This document shows, piece by piece, positions 51,959 to 61,400 of a DNA stretch of 64,000 nt. Within the stretch, counting starts at the first letter, position 1. Each line of letters opens with the position of its first letter. Both the position numbers and the translations under genes were made by a program. Below the pieces are notes generated by a model, which worked only from the letters and a program-made list of their open reading frames with translations, ran no database searches and had not been told where the DNA came from. This DNA is from an uncultured Collinsella sp. (GTDB lineage Bacteria; Actinomycetota; Coriobacteriia; Coriobacteriales; Coriobacteriaceae), in NCBI GenBank assembly GCA_958443615.1, contig CAUCLI010000005.1, positions 62,001 through 126,000 on the forward strand, written 5' to 3'.

Positions 51959-53419
51959 ATGGCTGAGAAGTACGCGGACATGACATGCGACATCGCGATC
52001 GTCGGCTGCGGCGTGGCGGGGCTTTACGCGGCCCTCAACGCGCCCTCGGACGCGCGGATCGTCATGCTTTCGAAGGGGTCGCTCGACGAATGCGATTCGA
52101 TGCTCGCGCAGGGCGGCGTGTGCGTCCTGCCGGAGGCGCAAGATTACGACTCCTTCTTCGAGGACACGCTCACCGCCGGTCATGGTGAGAACCGCCGGGA
52201 GAGCGTGGATATCATGATCCGCTCCTCGCGCGCGGTCATCAACGACCTGATCGCGCTCGGCGCAGACTTCGAGCGCGAGGAAGACGGCTCGCTGGCCTTC
52301 ACGCGCGAGGGGGCGCACGCCCGCGCGCGCATCGCGTTCCATGCGGACGTGACCGGCAAGGAGATCACCGAGGCGCTCCTCGCCGCGGTCAAGCGCCTCC
52401 CGAACGTCGCGATCCTCGAGCACGTCGCGATGGTCGACCTGATCCTTGAGGACGGTGCCGGGGCCGAGGACGGTGCCGGGGCCGAGGACGGTGCCGGGGC
52501 CGAGGACGGCGCCGGGGCCGAAGGGTCGCTGCCCGGCTGCTGCGGCCTCGTCGCCATGCCGGTCTCCGAAGCCGCCTCGACCGCCACGATCGAGGAGCTC
52601 CGGGCAGCCGCGGGGTATGATGGCGAGCCCGTGTCCCCTGGCATCTGCGGAGAGACGGGGAAGCCCTTTGCGATCCGCGCCGCGAACACGTTGCTCGCGA
52701 CGGGCGGAATCGGCGGCGTGTATCAGCATTCGACGAATTTCCCGCAGCTCACGGGAGACGCTTGCTTCCTCGCGAGCGCTTATGGCGTCGCGCAGGAGCA
52801 TCTCGAATACGTGCAGATCCATCCCACGGGCTTGTATTCCGCCGAGCCCGGGCGCACCTTCCTCGTGTCGGAGAGCTGCCGCGGGGAAGGCGCCGTCCTG
52901 TTGAATCACGCTGGCGAGCGCTTCACGGATGAGCTCCAGCCGCGCGATGTCGTCGCTCGCGCGATCCAAGATGAGATGCGCGATGAGGGCGTGGAGCACG
53001 AGTGGTTGAGCTTCGAGCCGGTCGACCCGCAGGTCGTCACGACGCACTTCGCCAACATCCGCGCGCACTGCCTGGAAGAGGGCCGCGATATCCTCACCGA
53101 TCCCATCCCGGTCGTCCCCACGCAGCACTACTTCATGGGTGGCGTGCGCGTGGACCGCGATTCGGCGACGAGCATGCCCCGTCTGTACGCGGCGGGCGAG
53201 ACCGCTTGCAACGGGGTCCACGGCAAGAATCGCCTGGCGAGCAATTCGCTGCTCGAGTCCCTGGTGTTCGCCCGCAGGGCGGCCTGGAAGATTGCGACGG
53301 GCGAGAGCCTGCCCGTGGAGGACATCGGCGCCCCCATGCTCGACGGGGTCCATCGCACTCCGGGCGAGCTGTTCTCCGGCTTGCCTGACTTCGAGTTGAA
53401 CATCGACACGCTGCTATAG
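51959..53419 (+). CDS. nadB: L-aspartate oxidase
   Basis: FAD enzyme oxidising aspartate to iminoaspartate for NadA, using fumarate as acceptor in anaerobes. 486 residues. FAD site VGCGVAGLYAAL, then LAQGGVCVLP, active-site region FTREGAHARARI, and HPTGLYS. A loop (about residues 162-190) holds four perfect six-residue repeats from an 18-bp tandem repeat at 52448-52519. The start is 24 bp after the nadA stop. Confidence 0.94.
   Translation: MAEKYADMTCDIAIVGCGVAGLYAALNAPSDARIVMLSKGSLDECDSMLAQGGVCVLPEAQDYDSFFEDTLTAGHGENRRESVDIMIRSSRAVINDLIALGADFEREEDGSLAFTREGAHARARIAFHADVTGKEITEALLAAVKRLPNVAILEHVAMVDLILEDGAGAEDGAGAEDGAGAEDGAGAEGSLPGCCGLVAMPVSEAASTATIEELRAAAGYDGEPVSPGICGETGKPFAIRAANTLLATGGIGGVYQHSTNFPQLTGDACFLASAYGVAQEHLEYVQIHPTGLYSAEPGRTFLVSESCRGEGAVLLNHAGERFTDELQPRDVVARAIQDEMRDEGVEHEWLSFEPVDPQVVTTHFANIRAHCLEEGRDILTDPIPVVPTQHYFMGGVRVDRDSATSMPRLYAAGETACNGVHGKNRLASNSLLESLVFARRAAWKIATGESLPVEDIGAPMLDGVHRTPGELFSGLPDFELNIDTLL
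52448..52519 (+). repeat. 18-bp tandem repeat (four units) inside nadB
   Basis: Units at 52448, 52466, 52484 and 52502, the last with one T-to-C change. Each encodes EDGAGA, so copy-number change keeps the frame. It sits in a surface loop of the FAD/capping region. Confidence 0.92.
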
Positions 53420-53428
53420 GAGGCTCAC

Positions 53429-54280
53429 ATGAATCCCATCACCATGAACCTGGTCGCCGACGACATCATCCGTTTCGCCCTGCGCGAGGATATGAATGCG
53501 GGCGATCTGTCCACCGAGTCGGTCTGCCCCGAGCGGCGCGAGGCCGAGGTGCAGCTCATCGCCAAAGCCGAGGGCGTGATAGCCGGTTTGGATGTGTTCG
53601 AGCGCACGTTCGTCCTGCTGGATCCCACCACGACCTTCGAGGCCCATGTTGCCGACGGCGATGCGATCGAGCCCGGCCAGCTGCTCGGCATCGTTCGCGG
53701 CGACGCACGCGTCCTGCTCTCGGGCGAGCGCGTGGCGCTGAACTTCCTGCAGCGCATGAGCGGCATCGCGACGTACACGCGTCGCATGGCCGCCGCCCTC
53801 GAGGGGACGAAGACCAGGCTCGTCGACACGCGCAAGACCACCCCGTGCCTGCGCATCTTCGAGAAGGCCGCGGTCGAGGCGGGCGGTGGCGGCAATCACC
53901 GCTACAACCTTTCCCAGGCGGTCATGCTGAAGGACAACCACATCGACGCCGCGGGTGGGATCGCGGCGGCGGTGGCGGGAGCCCGCGTGCACGCGCCGTT
54001 CGTCTGCACGGTCGAGGTGGAGTGCGAGGACCTCGACATGGTGCGTGACGCCCTCGATGCCGGGGCGGATATCATCATGCTCGACAACATGACGCGCGGG
54101 CAGATGGCCGAGGCTATCGAGCTCATCGACGGGCGTGCCAAGGTCGAGGCGTCGGGCAATGTGGACGCGGGGAACATCCGCGCCCTCGCCGACCTGGGCG
54201 TGGACTTCATTTCCTCCGGCGCCCTCACGCATTCCGCGCCCATTTTGGATCTGTCCCTCAAGCATCTGCGCATGGTGTAG
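53429..54280 (+). CDS. nadC: Nicotinate-nucleotide pyrophosphorylase (carboxylating)
   Basis: Quinolinate + PRPP to nicotinate mononucleotide, completing de novo NAD entry. 283 residues, ATG 53429 after AGGAGG, 9 bp after nadB. Landmarks: LREDMNAGDLST, TRKTTPCLR, KDNHI, VEVECEDLD and SSGALTHSAP. Confidence 0.96.
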   Translation: MNPITMNLVADDIIRFALREDMNAGDLSTESVCPERREAEVQLIAKAEGVIAGLDVFERTFVLLDPTTTFEAHVADGDAIEPGQLLGIVRGDARVLLSGERVALNFLQRMSGIATYTRRMAAALEGTKTRLVDTRKTTPCLRIFEKAAVEAGGGGNHRYNLSQAVMLKDNHIDAAGGIAAAVAGARVHAPFVCTVEVECEDLDMVRDALDAGADIIMLDNMTRGQMAEAIELIDGRAKVEASGNVDAGNIRALADLGVDFISSGALTHSAPILDLSLKHLRMV

Positions 54281-54336
54281 GTGCGTGGTGTGCAAAACGC
54301 ACCCGTCCCCAAATTACACATGGGAGGTGAAGGTGG

Positions 54337-54888
54337 ATGCCGTTGATGGGACATGAGCGCAGGGGAGCGATCTTGCAGAGCCTGCGCGGGGCGAATCGGC
54401 CGGTGAGCGGCACGGCGCTGGCGGAGACCGCGGGCGTGAGCCGCCAGGTGATCGTGCAGGACATCGCCCTGCTGCGGGCGGACGGCCACGACATCGTCGC
54501 CACGAACCGCGGATATGTTTTGCGCGAGGGCGTCTCGGATATGGATATCCCCACGCGCCTCATCAAGGTCCGCCATACGGTCGACCAGCTCGAGGATGAA
54601 CTCGAGACCATCGTCGATCTGGGCGGCACGGTCCAAAGCGTGATGGTCAACCATCGTGCGTATGGCAAGATCACCGCCGATCTCGACATCCGCAGCCGCA
54701 GCGGTATCGCCCGGTATCTCGATGACATCAGGACGGGCAAGAGCACGCCGCTCATGACCGTGACGAGCGGGTATCACTTCCATCGCATCGCCGCGGATTC
54801 GAAAGAGGCGCTCGATGAGATCGAGGCGGCGCTCGCCGAGCGCGGGTACCTCGCCGAGCTCATGCCCTATGAGGACGATTTTCAGTAG
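54337..54888 (+). CDS. niaR: NiaR transcriptional repressor of NAD synthesis
   Basis: 183 residues: N-terminal HTH (about 8-65, VSGTALAETAGVSRQVIVQD) and a C-terminal 3H domain with the expected His residues (KVRHTV, MVNHRAYG, TSGYHFHRI). Known NiaR proteins bind niacin and repress nad genes. Its position as last gene of the nad operon, and the tandem repeats over the nadA promoter, support autoregulated feedback. ATG 54337 or 54346, with GGGAGGTG upstream. Confidence 0.93.
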   Translation: MPLMGHERRGAILQSLRGANRPVSGTALAETAGVSRQVIVQDIALLRADGHDIVATNRGYVLREGVSDMDIPTRLIKVRHTVDQLEDELETIVDLGGTVQSVMVNHRAYGKITADLDIRSRSGIARYLDDIRTGKSTPLMTVTSGYHFHRIAADSKEALDEIEAALAERGYLAELMPYEDDFQ

Positions 54889-54970
54889 GTGGGCAAAGCG
54901 CGAATAGCGAGGCGCCTATTCATGCGGCGCGCATCCATGTCGTGGCATCTCTCTATATCTCTCTATATAT

Positions 54971-55012
54971 GAGAACCGGGTCCGGCCCCCTGTGGGGCCG
55001 GACCCGGTTCTC
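54971..55012 (-). terminator. Long terminator stem beyond the ferredoxin gene
   Basis: Perfect 19-bp arms (54971-54989, 54994-55012) with a 4-nt loop, between convergent niaR and ferredoxin genes. It probably serves both, though T-tracts are weak. Confidence 0.75.
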
Positions 55013-55042
55013 GTTGGATCCATGATCGGATGCGCTCAGGCG

Positions 55043-55228
55043 TTAGTCCTCGGCGATCTCGGTGATGGCGCCGGCGGGGCAGGCGTCCTGGCAGGCGCCG
55101 CAGGCGACGCAGGAATCCTCGTCGGCCACGGTGGCGACGTCGTTCAGCTCGAGAACGCCGGCCGGGCAAGCGTCGACGCAGACGCCGCAGGCGATGCACT
55201 CGTCAGCATCGATAATCGGGTGAGCCAT
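55043..55228 (-). CDS. 2x[4Fe-4S] ferredoxin
   Basis: 61 residues from ATG 55228 (AGAGGAGG upstream). Two clusters: CIACGVCVDACPAG and CVACGACQDACPAG. A small low-potential electron carrier, as in clostridial ferredoxins, suiting anaerobic metabolism and the large Fe-S flavoprotein elsewhere in the window. Confidence 0.95.
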   Translation of the reverse strand: MAHPIIDADECIACGVCVDACPAGVLELNDVATVADEDSCVACGACQDACPAGAITEIAED

Positions 55229-55482
55229 GGTAAACCTCCTCTGTAGCGCCCGGTGCCACAGGCGAAGAGGCAACGGGTCTTTTCGCTCAAAAACATACCA
55301 CGCGCTGGCGTGAGCGCAAGACCCTGCGGCGGCTTTCCACTGCCGTTCACCGAGTTAGATAGATATAACAATATTTTAGTCGCATTGCATGCGTTACACA
55401 GCCTTGACGTCGGCGCGTATCCAGGGCTTACGACTTCCTGATTTTCAACTCGTATCCTTGCAAGGTCCATTTTGTCAAAGGA

Positions 55483-58400
55483 TTGGTGGTTAGCTTGAAA
55501 CGAGCCCTTTCGACTGTGTCGGGTCGGCGCGCAATTCGAATAGCGGCGGTGTCCTCCCTTGTCGCTTTGGCCGGTCTACTGGTGTTGGCAGTTCCCGCCC
55601 TCGCGTCGCAGCGCCATATCGCGATCGAGTCGTTCGACTTCGGCGTCATCTCCGACCCCCATTATTTCCCAACGGAATTCAACGGGACGCGCGCGAGCGC
55701 CTATCAGGACCAGACGTCGGGTGATTTGCGCCTTATGGGCGAGAATGAGGCCCTCACCACCGCAGCCGTCGATCAGATGCTAGCGGCGGGGGACCTTCCG
55801 CGCGTGCTCATCGTCACCGGTGACTTGTCCAGCGAGGGCGAGAAGGCATCACACGAGGGCTTCGCTTCTCAGATGAAGCGCTTGCAGCAGGCGGGTTGCG
55901 CGGTGCTCGTCATCCCCGGCAATCACGACGTATATAACTATGACGCCATGTCGTTCCAGTCTGATGAGCAGGTGAAAGACGGCGGATCCGGCGACCTCTG
56001 GACGACAGAGGCGGACTTTCGCTCCATATACGCATCAATGGGATATGACGAGCGCCAGACGATCGATGCATCCAACGACGAGATCGTGGACATCGTCTAC
56101 TACAAGGACGTCAAAGACGGCGGCGTCGCCGATTGCCAAGGCGGCCTGTCGTATATCGCCGTCACGAAAACAGGCGTGGCGTTCGTCATGATAGACACCG
56201 AGATCTACACCGCGGATGCGAATGGCAAGGGCAAGGCGTGGGGCCAGGGCAAGGGCATGATCTCCGACGACCTGCTCGCCTGGATCCAGGGTCAGGCGAA
56301 GGAGCTCACCGGCAAGGGCTATACGTTGATAGCGGGCGTCCATCACCCGGTCCTCAATCATCAGGCGACCTCGGAGACGGAGTTCGTGACTGATACGGCG
56401 CAGATTCAGGACGGCGTGGACGAGGCGGGCGTCATGAGGCATGCCAGGGATTACTCCTTCAAGTTGGCGACCGCCCTCGCCGACGCCGGGATCCACTATG
56501 TCTATTCGGGCCATATGCACGAGAACGATGTGGCGACATACACCGCGGCTTCGGGCAGCGTGCTGTACGACATCGAGACCGGCGGCCTGTGCGCGTACCC
56601 GAGCCCGTATCGGACTTGTTCTGTCAGCGTCGACGAGACGGGCGATATATCGCTGTCGACCTCGTCGACCGCGGTTGAGTCCGCCGCGATGAACGCGCGA
56701 CTCGACGCGCCGAATGGGGCGGTGACGGACACCGAGAAGGTCGACGTGCTCTCCTATGAGAAGGCGGCGATGTACGGCGATAAGGGCGAGGACGGCAAGT
56801 CCTTCATTACGCGTCTCGTGATGCGTTATGCCGACCGGTATCTCAGCCAGCTCTCGGATATTCCAGCGGCGTTGGAGGGTATAGCGGGCGTCGATCTGTT
56901 CGAAACGCTTCACGGGGCGTTGCCGGGGTTGCTGGGCACCGGCGTCGACGTCGACCTCGGCGGGTCGGTCGGCAAACTGCACATCACGTATTCGACGGGA
57001 TCGGACGACGCCAAGCAAAACGGCGTGCACCTGAATCCCTCGTCCGGCGCGGCGGCCATCCTCGGGTCGGTCACGATATACGACGAGGACCTGGACGAGG
57101 AGATTCAAAGCGTGCTCGATCAGATCGAGCGGAATTACATCGCCAACGGCCGCCTCGACGCCGAGCTTTCGAAGCTGCTCGAGAGCGTGGGCGATGTGAA
57201 CATGCTGAACCCGGCCAACCCCGCCGACACGTCGGGGGAATGCTATACCTTGCGCCAGTTGTTGCAGGATATGTTCTGGAGGCATAATTCCGGTTTCGAC
57301 GCCGCCGCCATGCCGCAGGAAATGGAGCGCGCGCTCGAGAACCTCGCCTCAAGCCCGTTGCTCGCGAATGAGGTCGAGTCGGTGTTGTCCAATACGCTGC
57401 TGCCCCTGATCGACGAGGTCCTGGGGAGCACGACCGTCAACCTGTCCAACCTCTTCCACGGCAACGCCGCATGGACGGCTGCGACCACTGCGGTGTTCGG
57501 TGACGGCCCCGATCCGCATCTCTCCGTCCTGCTCGAGAAATTCGGTCTCGATCTCACGGGGGAGACCGGGCTGGTCCGCAAGCTGTTGGGCCAATATGTG
57601 ACCGAGTCGGTATATGGGCAGATTGGCGGGTTGGTTCGTGCGATGATCGTCGGCTTTGCAACCGATGCGGACGGTCTGGATGACGCCGTCGGCGGTTCCG
57701 CGATTGTCCTTGCGGCAGATGCGGACCCCGAGCCCAACCCCACCGTCGAGAACGGGTGCCTGCCCAGTCAGGTGACGGTCTCCCTGGGCGTGGATGAGTC
57801 GGGCTCCGCGCTCACGACCCGTAATTTCAACTGGTATACGGGAACGGGCGTGGCCGACGGCCAGGTGCAGCTCGTCGAGGCGACGGGAGGAATGAGCACT
57901 GGCGATGCCGAGTCCGCGATGGACGCGGGCGAGGGTGTGACGCGCGTCGACGCGGAGACCGAGACCGTCGACAAGCCGAAGGTGACCCTCAACCTCGTGC
58001 TGGTGACGAATTACGAGACCGTCAAGGCGAACAAACACTGCGCGACGGTGCGCCTAGAGGCGGGCAAGAGCTACTACTATCGCGTCGGATCCGCCTCCGA
58101 CGGCTACTGGAGCGAGCCCGTCAAGATTGAAGGCGCGTCGGCCTCGGTCGATGAGGGTTACACCGCCTTGGTGGTCGCCGACTCCCAGGGCGCCTCGAAG
58201 ACGGATTACGATGCGTACGCCAAGGTCCTGGGTGCGGCGGAGGCGGCATACCAGCAGGCAGAATTTGCCCTGCACTTGGGCGATATGGTCGATGACGGCT
58301 CGAACGAGAATTACTGGAGCTGGCTGCTCGACACCGATGAGTCGCGCTCCCTGGCGTTCGCCCCGGTCGCAGGCAATCACGAGGCCCGCGCCAAAAAGGA

Positions 58401-61400
58401 TCTTCCCAACGCCGTGGCGGCCCATTACCACCTCGATCTGCCCGATCAGGACACGTCGACCGGCGTCTATTACTCGTATGTGTACGGCGATGTGACCTAC
58501 ATCGTGCTGAACACCAACGACGGGGACGGTGCCGTGGGCGAGGCGCAGCGCACATGGGCGACGGGTGTTGCCCAGAACGCGACGACGACCTGGAAGGTGC
58601 TCGTCACGCATAAGGCGGCGTACTCCAAGGGCAGCCATCAGGGGGATGCCGATGTCGCCGCCCTGCGTTCCTGGCTCGATGAATGGGCCCGGGACAACGA
58701 CATCGACCTCGTCTTATCGGGCCACGATCACACGTACATGCGCACGAGTGTGCTTGCGGGCGGATCCAAGGTCGAGGCGACGACCGAGCGCGTCACCGAT
58801 TCGACGGGCGCCGAGTACACGAGCTATGTGAACCCCAAGGGAAGTATCTTCGTGGTCCCTGCGACCTCGGGAACCAAGTACTACGACTATGTGGACAACG
58901 ACGTCCCCACCGAGGTATCGGGACAGCCGTACCAGTCGATGTACTCGGCGCTTTCCATCGAGGGCGACACGCTGTTCTGGAAGTCTTACACCTACGACGT
59001 CGCGACGGGCGCATCGGCCCTGTATGACAGCTTCGCCATTACCAAGCGAGATGATTTGTCGGATGTCGATAGGGTCATGGCGCTCATCGATGCGCTGCCG
59101 AAAGCCGAGACGGTGACCTCTGGCGAGGCGGCCGATGCGGCACGGCCCGCGGTGGAGGAGGCCCGCTCTGCTTATGAGGCCTTGAGTGAGGAGGATCGGC
59201 TGCAGGTTTCGAACGTGCATGTGCTCGAGCAGCTCGAGGCGATCATCTCAGCATACTCCGACCTGGCGGATGGCGTGTGCGACCTTACGGCCGTCTCGGA
59301 CGAGGGAGAGCGCCGAGACATGTTCAAGCGGGCCGTTGCTGACGAGGGCGTGGGCACCATCATCTTCCCCGCTTCGGGGAACACCGCGATGGGTACGTAC
59401 AGCGGCAACACGCTCAACAACCAGTACTACGACATCGACCGAGACTTGGTGATCAAGTGCGTGGACGGCGTGGCGGACATCAGGCGCTTGGGGTTGCGGA
59501 TCAAAGACGGCGCGACCCTCATCTTGGAGAACGTGACCATTCAATCGTGGCAGAAGAAGCCGACGTTTGGCACGACGACCCCCATGTGCGTGGTACAGGT
59601 GTTCGATGGTACACTCATCGCCAACGGCGATACATCCATCAAGGTGAACCTTGTCGATAATGCGAGCTCGGGCTTCAAAAACTCCGAATGGCGAGGCCAT
59701 GCCATCGTGGTCGGTAACATCGATGGGGAACCGACGAAGGGATCGCGTGCGGTGTACCTCAACACGACCGGGACCATCAGCGGTCTGCGTGATTCGGTCG
59801 TGCAGCAGGGAGATACCTCCCTGTCCTCGGACAAGGTCGTCATCGGCGGTGGAACTTATGAGACACTGACCGACGGGCTCAAATCCGTCAACGTGGGGTG
59901 CGATCTTTCAATTTCGGGCGGTGAGTTCACCAGCATCGGTGTGAGCTCGGGCGGCAAGGTTGCCATAGACGGTGCGAAGGGCCTCGGAGATGGGTCCGCG
60001 ATTCCCGTGGTTGCGGGCGACGGCGTGGAAGTGTTCGCATCTTCGATCGACGGGGTGCAAGCCCATGATGGCAAGGTGTTCCAGCTCGGCACGGGTGCAA
60101 AGCTGCATGTCGGACCCAGCGCGCTCGAGGAGCTCGGTGCCGCGCTCGAGCTCGATGCGGGCGTTTCCGCCGACGGCTTCGTCGTCACGGCTTCGGGGGC
60201 GGGGCTCGGCGATGCCGTATTCGACGGCAGTCAGATGTATGCGGTCGACCGGAAGGTCAACTCGTTCCCGGCCATGGCCCAAAACACCGCTGGTGCCCAG
60301 GAGACCCAAGTGGCGGGGGCGGAGTTGAGCTCCATCGTGAAGATCGATGTTGATGCCTCTAAGCAGGTGTATGCCAAATACCACGTTGCCGGCGATTCGG
60401 CGCTCGCGCAGTGCGCCGAGGGGGATACGTCTTCCATCTATGCCTACAGCGGGTACACGGCCGTGTCGAATCCGGCGGCGACGGTGAGTATCGGCACCCC
60501 GGTGGGCGGACCCTTGATCGTGCAGTCTTCCGATGGCTCGTATCCCACCGTTGATCTGAATGCATCGGTCAGGCCGGCAAACGCGATGCCCCTCGTCGCT
60601 TGGACGGTGGAGCCTGCCGATGCGGCGTCGGTTTCGCAGGACGGAGTCGTGTCGTTTGCGAAGGCCGGTGCCGTCAGGGTGGTGGCGCGCCATATCACCG
60701 GGTCCGAGTCGGCGATCGCGCTCACGGCCGCCCGGGCCGAGCTCGGCGGGTCCGATGTCCTGTCGTCGACCACCTCGAAAAATTCGTATGAGATGCGCTT
60801 TGCGGGGGCGGACGGTGCCTCCGTCGATATCGGGTCGCTGGGATATTCCGTGCGTTGGTCGGTGGCGGAGGGGGATGCCGCTTCGATCGCATCCACAGGG
60901 GCTGCGAGCGCGGCCCTCTCCCGCGCCGATGACCCCGCCGTCGAGGGCGACGTGACGATTGAGGCGACGCTGCTGTACAACGGGTCCCCCGTCGGGACGG
61001 TGCTCAGGAAAACCGTTCGCATTGAGCCGGGTCGAGGGTCTGTCGACTTGCCCGACAGTCTCGGTCTCGCTGGTGGCGTATACACGGGTCAGGGTGTTGG
61101 CGTCACGGAGGATGAGCTCGCCGCCATCATCGCGGATGAGGAGGTCCGAGCCGGATTGGCGGTTGCGTATCGCCTCGCCGGATCTGAGGAATGGTCGACC
61201 GAGCTTCCCGTGCACGCCGGCTCGTATGACATCCGCCTGTCGTTTGGCGGATCGGCTTCCCTCGGGGCGTTCGAGAGGGTGTACGACTCGGCGCTCGTCA
61301 TCTCGCCGGCGCAGTTGACGGTGCGCACAGCTCCGCTGGCCGCCGATGTGTCCATCGGTTCAAAGCTGGACGAGGCCGTTTTGAGCGGCGGCGAGGTCGA

